Assembly: GCA_013399305.1 (NCBI GenBank)
Contig: VXAI01000245.1
Span: 585,534-649,533 of the forward strand
Reading direction: 5' to 3'
Length of the DNA stretch: 64,000 bases
Source of the DNA: Rostratula benghalensis
Taxonomy: Eukaryota; Chordata; Aves; Charadriiformes; Rostratulidae
The notes beneath the pieces were generated by a model. That model was given only the letters and a program-made list of their open reading frames with translations, ran no database searches and was not told where the DNA came from. Positions 52,379 through 63,264 of the stretch are shown in pieces (within the stretch, counting starts at the first letter, position 1; every line of letters begins with the position of its first letter). The translations under genes were made by a program, and so were the position numbers.

Positions 52379-53629
52379 GCTGAAAAGGTACTGAATACAA
52401 AGAAAAATGCAAAAAAACCTCCCAAAAACATTAAAACTTGGTCTTTTCCCCCAAAGCCCACACCTGGAGTATCTCAGTGAGCATTACTCATTGCTGTGTT
52501 CTTGCCTTTCCCTATTTCCCACCAGGGTCATAGCCCTTAGTCAGACACCACGTTAGCAGAAGTTTGGGATCTCCCTTTCTTTAAGGGAAAATTCAAATTT
52601 GTTCTCCTCTGGAAGAAGATTGATGGTCTATCAAAGCAATTTTGTACAAAGCCTGGCTTATTCCCCCAAACATGGGTCTGAAATGCTGATACATGCATTA
52701 CACTGGTAAGTTGTAGCACCACATCCATGAAGACCCACTAGAAGGTAGTGTTGGAGAAAACTTCCTGGAAACTTTTTCTGAAAGCTGCAGGTCAACAAAC
52801 CAAAGGAGTGGATTTTCTAAGACAGAGATCCCTGTAAAAAAAAACATTAACAGCTTCCTCCTAAATTATTTCAGGTAGATTTTTGCATGAGTTGGCTGCA
52901 GGAAGAGGCACAGATATCAAATTTTGTCCCTGTTAGAGAAATCCAATAGCAATATTTTAACACTGGAAAACACTATTTATTTCATGCCTGTCTGAGAAAC
53001 ACCCTTTAAAAAAGATGTAAAATTGGGATGTGACCCACTCTGTGCTGCCCACGCAAATCAGGCTGCTGTGATGCCAAAGACATCCCGTTGGAGCAAGAAC
53101 CAAAACAACTGAAATTAGCCCAATTTGCCAGTAAAAAAGAAGGGTGGAGTTTCCAACCTGTTGCTAGAAAGAAAAGTGGCTCCCCTGAATTTCCTGGCAG
53201 TGATTCCCTAATCTTGCAGAAAGGCTTGTGAGACAGATCTCTACAATTTTCAAAGACAGGCAGCAGCAGAAGATATTTGATGAGCTCTATGAATAGAGTT
53301 GTTGATTCGCTGGAAAACACAGGGAAAAAAATGTGGGAAAACAAATTGAGTCAATTTAAACTGCTGACACATTTTTGTGTTGGTGAATGAAAAGTAAAAA
53401 GTGTTTTGAAGCATTGCAATAACTTGGTAGCCCACAAAGAAGAATGAATTTCTGATTTGGCACTAAGTATACTCAGAATAAAAATACCAAGTGTGATTTG
53501 GTGTACAATGCTTTTAGGAACAAAAAGACACCCAGCTTTTTGGAGAAATTCTGGAAATGGAAATATTGATTGATGGTTTTCAATGGAAATATTTTGAGGA
53601 AAATGACGATATTCATTTCAATTGAAGAT

Positions 53630-53643
53630 ATTGAATATTCAAT
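53630..53643. repeat. Perfect 14-bp palindrome in AT-rich patch
   Basis: ATTGAATATTCAAT is its own reverse complement. The surrounding 53.56-53.70 kb repeats the short words TCAATTGAAGAT and AATATT several times, suggesting local slippage duplication. Confidence 0.75.
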
Positions 53644-56600
53644 TGAAGATTTTCAAGATAAGTCATTAAATCTCTCATCTTGAATTAAAATACATAAATA
53701 TTTTGAATTAAGAATTTATCCCTGTTCTCCTGCCAGGATGTGTTACTCAAGGGCTACTAGAGTACAGCAAAATGGAATTTCAATCCTAAACACTGATGCA
53801 ACTTTACCTTCCACTTTGCCAATAAACATGTATGTCTAGAAGTCTGGCCAAACAGGTGCTGCAAATCAAACAGAACTCAAGGTACTTAGTTCATATTCCG
53901 TGTTTAGGGAGCTTTTAAAGTTGCATTTATATGAAATTGTCTTGGTCAGGGGGTGTTTGTTGTGACACGAGAAATCAACAGCATCGAAGGGATAAAAATT
54001 CAGTGTTTGAACTAGAGTGAACGAGTCCTCCTGGGGTCTCTGAGCAATAATGACAGACTTTTAATCTGTAATAACCTACCTTGCCTTAAAAAAAAAGAAA
54101 AAAAAGGTGATTAAATTTTTCTGGAATTATTTGCTTGTCTTAATGTCACGAAATGATTGCTTATGCCACAAAAAAAAATTATTTTCAGTAATGCTTCTTC
54201 AACTGAAAGACTTTGCAAGTGAAAACCAGAGTGTGCTGCCAGCAGTTTGTGTTTTTAAGCCAGCTCATCTTAACGTATTTTACTAAAAAGTTCCTTTTAA
54301 TGAATTTCATTCTGAGCATATCGTTACAGAGCAGAGCTAAGGGTTTGAGCAGACTGATTTTAAACTTAACATGTTTGGCTTTCTCTTCATTTCCCCCTTA
54401 AGTGTGAACTTCCTAAATTTATGATGCTCATTTGGGAAATAATTAAAGCAACCTCCTCATGTATATTCTTTGAATCATTAAAACAAGTCCTCCACCTTGG
54501 CTTCATCATCCCCAGGAATATTCATAAACCAAGCATGCTCCAAATGAAGTCCCAACCTTTACTCAGAAGGGAAAGGAAACTTCCCTATCTTTCCTAATGT
54601 TCATGCTCACATTACAATATTATTAATTACTTTGCTGTACAGTAATCAGTCTCAGTCTGAGGCCAATATTTAATGAAAGGCAACCAAGCGTCAGAAAAAA
54701 AACCCAATGAATAAACTCATAAAGTCTCATAAACCACTGAAGCCATTAGTGGAAATATCAGCTCCAAGATGCAGTGTTTCTCATTTTCTTCTCCCACTTC
54801 TTTAACTTCTCATTTGTCCTTGTAACACAGATGAGGGCTATTTTCTTGTTAATTCAGATTAACAAGAAATCCCTGTCGGAAAGACAGAGCTTGCCAACAG
54901 CTGCTGCTGACAGTGAAGGAGCCACTGCTCGGAGACTGTCACCTCCACACCAGGCTCTGGAGGAGGTGGTGCTCCATGAAAACACCTGTGAATATGCCCT
55001 GGCTGAAAGCACTGACGAAAACAGGGATTTTTTTCCCTACGCTTTACGGATAATCATTTACTGAGCAGCTCAACCAGTTCTGCAGGGCTGCCAGCACTGG
55101 ATGCTGCCCAGTGACCCAAGCCAGGGCTCTCCTGGCGCTCGCTCTACAGGGAGGTGCTTTGCACAGAGCCTTCCTGGTGTTGCATAAAACATTGTTAAAT
55201 ATAAGTTACGTTGCATTTAGATTTGCCACCTCCCCTACCCCACTGAGGTTTTTACCTTCCCTTTATGTCCTTGGAGTCTGCAAAGAGTCTTCAGTGCTGC
55301 CCAGGAGGCTATCTTTGCACCTGCACGTAAAATATGGGGTTTAATATAAGCTGTAGATGATGTTTCCCGTGGTCTGGCCACATGAGATGGGACTGGGCAG
55401 GTGGTCCCTTCTGGAGGGGCTGGCTGGGAGAAGGAGCCACCACAGGACCACAGCATAACACAGCAAGTGTAGATAAATCACATTCTTCTGCTTGCTGGTT
55501 TTATTCGATTTCCACTTTGGGAAACTTCTCTGGGGTTGTTGGGCACACAGGAGAGAAGTGAAACAAGAGAAGTCTACTTCTCCATGAAGCTTTGTTGACG
55601 GAGTTGTTATTCTCATCTTTATCCCATCGTACACCAGAGCCCACACTCAGTGCTTAGGAAACAGCATAATTAAGATTGCAGTTTTGTATCGCCTTTAATC
55701 ACCTGATTGCATCTTGTTTTTAGCAACAAACACCATCTCTGGCCTCTTTCAATGCCCATAAAGCCCATCCTCACTTTATGAGCAGCTCCACAACCTTTTG
55801 TTTGCTTCAGTTCCCGGGGTCCCCAACTCTTTCCCACCACAGGGTGCTCAGAGCATGCCTCAGGCAGTGCGGTTACGGGAGCTCAGCCCCAAGCTGAGTG
55901 CATCCTCAGCCTCAGAACCAGGAAGGAACGCCAAAAGGATGGTCCAGGCACAAAACACCACAGTTTTGGTGGGTTTCTTAACACCGCCTGGGAATGACAC
56001 GTTGGGGAAAGGGGAATGCGGGGATGTCCCAGCTACATCCTCCTGCCACCCATACACATGCCTCCCCATGCTCCCACAGCAGCGGTGCTGTCTGACTTGT
56101 GTTTTCTACAAATTCCAGGGAGAAACAAAATTCAGGTGTTTAAATCACAAACGCTTGCTGCACCTGCCATCCTGGATTTCCACTACAGTTAGTTTTCCAC
56201 AGAAAAAAATATATAAATTATTCATTTATTCTCTCAGATAAAAAGATGTGGGGTTTTTTTTAATTAAGTAAAGAGGTAACTTCCATTCAACAAGTTTGAA
56301 ACGAAAAAGTAATACTCATTTAGACTTTACAAACAAGTAAAGAAAGGAAAAGCGGGCAGGAGCAGGACAGCTCAGCCTGGCTTCCCAGTCTTGCAAGGGC
56401 GGACATTCCTGGTGCTGGGAGTCTTCCAGGTCATCAAAAATATCCATATAGCAAAAAGAGGTGCACTCATCAGCCTGAAAATTAAGTTTTCTAGATTGAT
56501 AAGAATTTAACCCAATAAACACACTTAAGAAGTCATTCCTTTCTGCTCTTCATCAGCTTTGGGCTGCCTGCTCTGAAGAAATTACTCACCCATCCACACT

Positions 56601-57300
56601 CAAGAGCTAATCAAGAAATTGTTTTAGTAAGACTAACCCAGAAGACAAAAATAAACCAAAGGGTGGCTGAGACAGCTGGGACCTGACCCCAGAAACTGCC
56701 AGGACACAAAGGGACCTTCCACAAAGGCTTCTGAGAAACTTAACCAGGTCCCACTTCTGCTGCCATGTGTCAAATTTGGGAGGCTTTGGGAAATTCAGAT
56801 AGACTCAGGTATTGCAGGGACTGCAGGAAACGGCCACACTGAGTTTCCAGCACACATGACAGTAACTGGTTTGGCAATGTGCAGCCTCCCAAAAACTGCA
56901 TCAATTGCCTAAGCCCTCCTGGTATCACACCCTGGGTGGTACACCCAACCACCCGGCCCTAACATAACCACCTGTCTGCAAATCAACAATGGTGAAAAAG
57001 TGAAATTTATGCACATAAAAAACACCTAGGAAGTAGAAATTGGAGAAAGTGGGGAGAACAAAGGTTCACATGTGGTGGAGGAAACTTCACACTGCCTCAT
57101 GGCAGCACCGAGCCATGGGGTCCCCTCGCACGTCACAACAAACATGCCCAGAACTTCAAAAGGCCTTTTTTTTTTTTTTCTTCCCTCCCTTTAAATAAAT
57201 AAAAAAAAGAAACATAAATGGTTTTAAGTTAGGTCGCATGATATTAAAAGTGCTTTTCCTTGTTGGACACCGCAGTGCTCTGGGTACCTGTGCTGATGTG

Positions 57301-57570
57301 CAAATGTGGTCTCCATGTTGTTAGAGAAGGTGAGCATGGTCCGTGTGCCCTTGTGCGTGGTATGCTTGGTCTCCAGGATGTCATACATGGTGTCCATGGT
57401 CCCCATGCCATTGTGCAAAGCATGCACGATCTGAGCACCATCATGCGAGGCGTATGTAGTCCCCATGGCACCATAAAAGGTGTGGGTAGTCCCCATGCTA
57501 TTGTACAAGGTGTGTGTGGTACCCATGCCATCATGCACAGTCTGCATGGTCACTGCACCAGCGTGCAAGA
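57301..57570. repeat. 30-bp minisatellite, nine units
   Basis: Nine consecutive 30-base units fall in exact register from 57301 with no length change. A typical unit begins TGTCCATGGTCCCCATGCCA and ends TTGTGCAAAG. Units differ at several positions each, so the array is not recent. A weakly similar tenth unit may precede it (57271-57300). Since 30 is ten codons, several frames stay open on both strands; one minus-strand frame shows a ten-residue period such as MGTTHTLYNS then MGTTHTFYGA. The array lies 99 bases past the stop of the minus-strand syntaxin gene, probably within its 3' UTR. Confidence 0.93.
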
Positions 57571-57669
57571 GTGCGGGACAGCAGCAGCCTCTCAGGACAC
57601 CATTTCTTGCACAGACACGTGGAGGGATCCATGAGGACCTCTGTAGAATCCTGACAGAGCCACTCTGGC

Positions 57670-58551
57670 TCACTGGAGGGTCCCGCTGAGGCAGGGCAGG
57701 CAGGAGCAGCAGGCACAGAGGCTGAGCATGGCTGCCAGCAAGGCAGAGAGCCGTGAGGGCCGCTGGCAAGCGAAGGCTTTCTTCACCTCGCCACCAGTCT
57801 GGGCAACGTAGTCAAGGGTGTGGAGGACATAGTGCTCCACGCTGTCGGCAGCCCCGTGCTGCTCGGCCTGCAACCCCTCCAGCTGCAGGAAGAGCCCATG
57901 CAGCTCCGCCATCTGCGCTTCCAGGTCAAGGAGTTGCCGCTGGCGGGCCTGGGCTAAAGCCAGGTGCTGCTTGGCCTTGAGCTCCTCCAGGTCCCGGCCC
58001 ACCAGGCGAGGTGCTTGGGGGCTCTGGGCCAGCCTCTCCAGGTCCTCACCCCCCAGCTCGATGCCCGCCAACTCCGCCTGCCTCTCGATCTGCTCCTTCA
58101 GCCGCTGCCGGTATCGGCTCTCCCGGGCATAATGGCGGGCAAGGACAGCCCGGTACCGCCGCAGCAGCAGCCACAGCTGGGTCTGGCGGACGCGGGGGCC
58201 CGCTTGCCCCGTCCCCACCTCCGGCGCTGCCGGTAGGGCACCCAGCTGGGGCTGCAGGGCCATGGCCTGGCGGGCAAAGGCGGCTCTGGCAGCAACGAGC
58301 CCCTGCTTCTCCCGGGCCATGCTGTCCTCAGAGGTGCAGCTCAGAACCTTCTGCTGCGTCCTGTCGATGCTCTCCGAGAGCTGCTCCAGCCCATCCAGCG
58401 CCCGCCAGAGCTTGGCCGCCTCCCGCAGGGCCCGGCTGACGGGGCTGGCATCATCCCCGCCAAAAGCAGGGTTGTCGAAGCACAGGGCATCCTCGTCCGG
58501 GTCCCCCTCAGCCGCCGCTCGCTGCCGCAGCTCCTCCAGCCGGTCCCTCAT
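57670..58551 (-). CDS. Syntaxin-11-like Qa-SNARE, single-exon
   Basis: The 293-residue protein has the syntaxin layout: an MRDRLEELRQR start typical of plasma-membrane syntaxins, a long helical N-terminal (Habc) region at about 40-165, and a SNARE motif at about 200-260. The SNARE part holds LLDLEAQMAELHGLFLQLEG, the central zero-layer glutamine at Q231, and HTLDYVAQTGGEVKKA. The C-terminus is not a membrane helix but a cysteine cluster (C279, C281, C282, C284, C287), as in syntaxin-11, which is membrane-anchored through lipidated cysteines. Family role: a target-membrane SNARE in vesicle fusion; in mammals STX11 serves cytotoxic lymphocyte granule release. Its single coding exon also fits STX11. 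The N-terminal half is unusually rich in Ala and Arg and only weakly like STX11, so it may be a diverged paralog or a retrocopy that stayed intact. No frameshift or stop is seen. Confidence 0.88.
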   Translation of the reverse strand: MRDRLEELRQRAAAEGDPDEDALCFDNPAFGGDDASPVSRALREAAKLWRALDGLEQLSESIDRTQQKVLSCTSEDSMAREKQGLVAARAAFARQAMALQPQLGALPAAPEVGTGQAGPRVRQTQLWLLLRRYRAVLARHYARESRYRQRLKEQIERQAELAGIELGGEDLERLAQSPQAPRLVGRDLEELKAKQHLALAQARQRQLLDLEAQMAELHGLFLQLEGLQAEQHGAADSVEHYVLHTLDYVAQTGGEVKKAFACQRPSRLSALLAAMLSLCACCSCLPCLSGTLQ

Positions 58552-58850
58552 GCTCGGCCCTGACTGCCAGCACCACAGGGCGGCACGTGAACCCCAGGGA
58601 GGGCAGGCATGAGAGGCCAGAGCTCCCTGCGTCAGCCGGAGCTGTGAATCCTTCCCTCCCGCAGCCCGAGCAAATATTGATGGAGGCAGGCAGGCCAGCC
58701 TGCGTCAGCCGCCAGCAGGGAGGGGAAAGGGGTTTCACCCGAGAGGCAAACGGCCTGGGGCGGGATGGCTGCCAGCACCGCCAGCAGTCACGGGAGAGGC
58801 TCTCCTGGCTCAGCACCCGATGCTCTGGGGTTTAACACAAAGGGCTTTTA
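57860..58850. promoter_or_regulatory. CpG-rich region over syntaxin-like CDS and its upstream flank
   Basis: GC content and CpG density rise sharply here compared with the surrounding AT-rich DNA, covering most of the coding region and about 300 bases upstream of the ATG. A promoter for the syntaxin-like gene within 58552-58850 is plausible. A 13-base word, CCTGCGTCAGCCG, occurs twice there (58626-58638 and 58699-58711); its core resembles bZIP (ATF/MAF-type) half-sites. A possible splice acceptor, GTGCTGGCAG on the minus strand, lies about 12 bases before the ATG, so an untranslated upstream exon is possible. Confidence 0.5.
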
Positions 58851-60964
58851 TTCACTGAGAAACAAAGAAACCCGAAAGTCCGGGATGGCAGGGGCAAAGG
58901 AAGGGGCCGCCTACCCCGTGCCGCCCCCCCAGCCTCCCCTCCAGCCACAGGGTCCCATGTTGGGACCTCTGTCCCACACCCCAAAAGCAGCCTTCAAATA
59001 AAGAAAGGGCCAGCAGAAAGAAGGCCAAAGAAAGGCAAATCTACCCTGTGCTCCTTTCCAGCCCTCTTCACGAGCCTTGAAAAGTAGCGTCAATGAGGAT
59101 ATAACAACTGGAGGGCAAATCATGTTGTTGCAGTGCCTATTTCCAACTGGAAAGGTGAGATGGAGGCAAAGCTCAACTTTCTTTCCCCTCCCATGAAGGT
59201 CGGCAAAGCTCCAAGAGCTGGAGGGTGCCCCGCCATCCCCTGAACACGGGGAGCACGGCACCAGTGATGGATGGATAGAGGAAGGTGGTTCAGGGTTTTC
59301 CAGGCTGGAAACAAGCGTTGGGATGACCCATCTGTCCTGCAAGCCAGTGTTTAGCCCACACACTGCATTAAACGCATAAGAATCACGATTTAATCCTAAA
59401 ACACCTGCCAAAATTACTGCTAAGGAAAATACTCCTACTAAACGCATTTCCAAAGAGCCTTAGGAACAATTATTGCATTATTCGCTACCATATTGATATT
59501 TTACATCATATATAACATGGATTATCACATACAACCTAAACATATACTGACATAAAGTATATGAAAAAATAGCTATGATATATATCTAGGGGAGTGACAG
59601 GGAAGGGTGGTTTGACAGAGGTAAAGAAGCTCTGAGGAGAGTGTAATTTCTTCTCGCTAATGCCATTTGATGGATGTTCTCAGCAGAGGAGGGGGCCTTC
59701 AGCATCTGTGCAACACCAGTTTAATTTTGTTCTCTGTAACCAACAAGGCAAAACAAAAGAAGAAAAATAAAACCAAACCCTTCTGTTCCTTCTGGAGTAT
59801 GAGCATTGCATTAAAAAGATGACACACATTCACATCTGACAGGAGTTTCCATTCAGCCCATTTGAATCAGTGGAATAAAGTGAAATGTCAAGTAAGTCCA
59901 GAGATTAAAGAGGAAAAGCCAAAATGCCCTACTGCGAGAGTCAGACGTAGCAGGATAGGACTGAGAGAGCGCTGAATGGCAAGGGACAGGTTAACCTTGG
60001 GGAAGATTGTCCTTAACTGAATACCTTCAAATAGCTATTTTTGAGTATTAAACCCTCTGTGCCCCATGGGATGCAAGGACGATAAAGCCTTTGGTGCAGC
60101 ATGTGGGAAAGGCAGCCCCGTGACAGTCCCCAACCCCTCCCCACTCCTATTGGGGACAGCACATGGTCGGCCTTATTGAACTTTGCAATTTAACCACCCA
60201 CGGGTGAGGGTCAGCCTCTACCCCCAGGCCCAGGGCCAGTGCCAGCCTGTGCTGGCCACCACAGCAAGGCAGCTTTAAGCCAAACCCAGCACCCTCCAAC
60301 TCCTGGCTGCAGGTGCTGCTTGGGTAGGAAAAGCCCCGTTTACACAATATTATCACTGCTATTTAACAGAAGGGCAAGAACAGTGATTAAAAAGTAGTTC
60401 TTTGGTTTGCATTAAATACCCCTTCAAAATAAGAACAACCTCATCCTCAAGCAGAATCTCACACCTAAACCAATCCGTGTCCTGCAGCAGCAGGGGGGGA
60501 CCTCACCCAGAAACCTTCTCCTGGTCACCCACTCCAGTGCTTCTCAGTGAGGCTCTACACACACCTATTGCCCCAGACAGCACTTCTCATGTAGTTTCCC
60601 AAAGAAGCATTAACTGTTCCTCTCCGTTTGACAGGAAAATGGTATTTTGGAGCCAGGTTGGATGATGATTTGGGTAACAAACCCCCAACAAGCCCTCGCC
60701 TTTGGCCGAGGTGAGGGCCTCCATCCCGTCCTGCTCAACATCTGCAGAATTTATAAACTTTCTATATCCACTTTACAAAACTTTCTTTTTTTTTTTTTAT
60801 AGGTATAAAATTATCCAGAATTATCCAGTTGAATCAAAAAGTTATTTTCTTTTTACTGTAAAATCTCAAATACTTTCTTCTTTTGCTGTTTTGTTTTTTG
60901 TTTTGGTGTTTTGTTGTTTTTTTTTTAATGTCTAAACTATTTAGTAAGCAATGCAAAACCAAAG
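58851..60964. other. Gene-free interval
   Basis: A minus-strand frame runs from an ATG at 59447 to 58911 and begins with a signal-peptide-like stretch (VGVFSLAVILAGVLG), but the rest is low-quality proline/serine sequence crossing the GC-rich flank. I do not support it as a gene. The rest is AT-rich intergenic DNA, with T-rich low complexity at about 60780-60930. Confidence 0.5.
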
Positions 60965-60984
60965 TAAGAGTTTATCTTTGTTTT

Positions 60985-60990
60985 TTTATT
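60985..60990 (-). terminator. Candidate poly(A) signal AATAAA (minus strand)
   Basis: TTTATT on the plus strand, AATAAA on the minus, with cleavage expected about 10-25 bases to the left. The UGUA motifs upstream and GT-rich DNA downstream support use. Confidence 0.45.
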
Positions 60991-62136
60991 AAGACAATCC
61001 CACAGCTGGAAAATGAAACATCCTAGATTACATAAGTGACTTCAAAAAAACTCTAGAAAAAAATCTTTACAAATTTACATTTGTACAATACAAAAAACTA
61101 ACAGCTCATTGCATATAAATATTACATTTGGTCTGCCAACAAGTGGCATCAAAATCCCTGAAGTATTCATTTAAAGGGACCTGAGATAGTGGATGTGAAG
61201 ATATGGGCATAAATATCACCTGAAAAAAAAAATTATCAATATAGAAAGTAGACACAATTCTAATAGTTTTGTGCATTTTTGGAGTCTTTTAAGTCACCCA
61301 GAACATGAACTGGAGAGCCTAAATCATGTGAATTTCATTGCTAAAACATCAATGGGTATTTCTAAATGAAGTCTTCTATAATGACTCACAGAGGAAGGAA
61401 TAGTCTGTTTTAGTATTTCTACAGAAAAATAATTACCAGGCTTTGATTTCTGAGTATACCCCAGCAGCCACCACCCTCCAAGGCGGCATTTTTAGGAAGA
61501 AAAATGGAGGATTTTGATTTTGATCTTCCAAAGAGCGGTGCAGCCGCAGGGCAGGAGGGGACACCGATCCTTCCTGCCAAATATCCAGGTGGGACCTGGG
61601 CTCTCCTGGCCCCTGGAGCAGTCCCTCTCCCCACCCCCTCTGCTTCCCACAGATCCAGAAATGGGGAAGACATGCAGTTCCTGCCAATTAAATAAAACCT
61701 CCAAAACTGAGACACCGCTCTTATTGTCCACCACTTTCAACATTTTCCAAATATTTACACAATTCATCAGTTCCCAAAGGTGGCTGCAGCTACCGAGGAG
61801 GAGTTTTAACTTGCAAGCACAGCGCTAAGCTGCTCAGCTTTCCTTTAAATTCTCACAAACTCTTATCAGGTACCCACATCCATGCACATAAATGTATTTA
61901 AGCACCATTTGTATAATACTAAAGTTAAGGCTGTGACAGCAATTCTGCTGGAAATCTAATTTTTTCAGGGATTCAGAGCACAGTTGTGTAAGTTTGCTGT
62001 GGGCTGAACAGGACATATTAAAAATGTACAAGCTTCCAACAGGTTGTTGCATTTCTAATACTAAAAGAGACAAGTTTTAAACTAAGCTTTGCAGGCTGTT
62101 ACTTACTGTACATAAAGGAGTTGGGGGGGAGGTTGT

Positions 62137-62158
62137 GGGGGGATTTTCTCCCCCCCCA
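62137..62158. repeat. G6/C8 inverted repeat (hairpin)
   Basis: GGGGGG is followed by ATTTTCT and CCCCCCCC, able to form a 6-bp G:C stem. A second G7 run lies just upstream (62123-62129) and could compete for the C run. Confidence 0.75.
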
Positions 62159-62360
62159 ATGCGTAAACCTCTTGATATACTAATATTTGAAAATTATCTA
62201 TCGCACATGCGCAGTAATTTTCTATAATACATACTTGTAAGAACACAATGACAGCTCCCTACAATACTAAATAGAGATTTATCCTTGGATTGTTAACTGC
62301 TCCTTCAGTCTATCATGTAAATAATTAGCATTTTATAAAACTTTGCATGACAGCTTAAAA

Positions 62361-62381
62361 AATAATAATAATAATAATAAT
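62361..62381. repeat. (AAT)7 microsatellite
   Basis: Seven uninterrupted AAT triplets, seen directly. Confidence 0.92.
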
Positions 62382-62910
62382 AAAATCAAGAAATGTAAAC
62401 ACATAAATACATTTTTTAAAAAACATTGATTTCATGACACAGACCAACGATAGCAGGACATTGCAAGTCAGGGCTGACAAGACATCCTTAAACCTACAGC
62501 TACTCAGTTTTCCCTGCCATTCACCGCTCAGGCTAAAAACGAAATATTAATCAAGCTCTTAGCAAAAATTAGTGATTCAAACTTATTTTCTCGTGTTAAT
62601 ACTGCGTGGTTTTCAATGGTTGCCAGAAACACTCCAGAGACACCCAGGAGCAGCCTTTTTTTAAACACTCGCCAAGGCTCATCCTACTTTTTTTTTTTTT
62701 CCAGCAGTCAAGACAGCCCCCAGACAGTGTCAAAAGCAACTCATCAGAGTTGGGGTTTCCCCATTTCTTAAATTACAGGACAATTCTCTTCACTAAGCCC
62801 CTGGGGTCAGTTCTTTCCGGCGCTCTACGTGCTACATGGTCCTTCAACTTTTGTGCAGGAGAAACGGCCGAGGCGTATGTTTCAGAGAACATTCAGGGAA
62901 AAAATGAAGG

Positions 62911-63264
62911 TCACAGAACCACAGAACCATTCAGGTTGGAGAAGACCCTTGGGATCATCCAGTCCAACCATCAGCCCCACTCTGCAAAGTTCTCCCCTAC
63001 CCCACATCCCCCATACACATCTCAACAACTCCGAAACACATTCAGGGATGGGGACTCCACCACCCCCCTGGGCAGCCCATTCCAGGGCCTGAGCACTCTG
63101 GCTGGGAAGAATTCTTTGCTAATGTTCAGCCTAAACATACCACTTTGCAGCCTGAAGCCATTCCCTCTTGTTCTATCACTAATCACCTCCAAGAAGAGAC
63201 CAGCACCAACCTCTCTACCATGTCCTTTCAAGTAGTTGTAGAGAGCAATGAGGTCTCCCCTTAA
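62911..63264 (-). mobile_element. CR1 LINE 3' fragment, antisense, fourth subgroup
   Basis: It begins TCACAGAACCACAGAACCAT, the antisense CR1 terminus. Minus-strand reading gives the ORF2 tail: [39 protein letters not shown] and [16 protein letters not shown]. It is truncated after the block encoding RGDLIAL; flanking DNA beyond about 63264 no longer matches. It is inactive. Confidence 0.93.

Larger units (their letters stand above)
50188..57300. other. Gene-free interval
   Basis: About 7 kb without a supportable gene. It contains a 21-base A tract (52358-52378), an AT-rich palindromic patch near 53.63 kb and T/A tracts near 57.17 kb. Frames up to 147 codons (55.8-56.2 kb) have no recognised motif. 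Confidence 0.55.
60965..62500 (-). other. Probable 3' UTR of a minus-strand gene entering from the right
   Basis: On the minus strand an AATAAA signal (60985-60990) is preceded within about 100 bases by three UGUA motifs (in 61070-61095) and followed by a GT-rich stretch, a standard vertebrate cleavage site. The DNA upstream on that strand is AT-rich with no coding frame and no repeats until about 62.9 kb. No coding exon is visible before the window ends. In mammals BRWD3 lies beyond TENT5D and is transcribed toward it, so this could be the BRWD3 3' UTR, but that rests only on gene order. Confidence 0.4.

Noticed and set aside
57550..57672. Minisatellite as a C-terminal extension of the syntaxin by stop readthrough
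   Set aside because: In the syntaxin frame there are further TGA stops at 57592-57594 and 57550-57552, so readthrough adds only about 25 residues and does not enter the decapeptide repeat.
57224..57769. 181-codon minus-strand frame through the minisatellite, as a gene
   Set aside because: It begins at a TTG rather than an ATG, overlaps the syntaxin coding end in another frame, and owes its length to the 30-bp unit being a multiple of three.
58911..59453. 180-codon minus-strand frame with a signal-peptide-like start
   Set aside because: The given start is a TTG; from the ATG at 59447 the hydrophobic start is followed by sequence without domain or conserved motif, crossing GC-rich DNA. No splice or promoter support.
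62606..63235. 209-codon plus-strand frame
   Set aside because: It begins at a GTG and runs antisense through a CR1 fragment.
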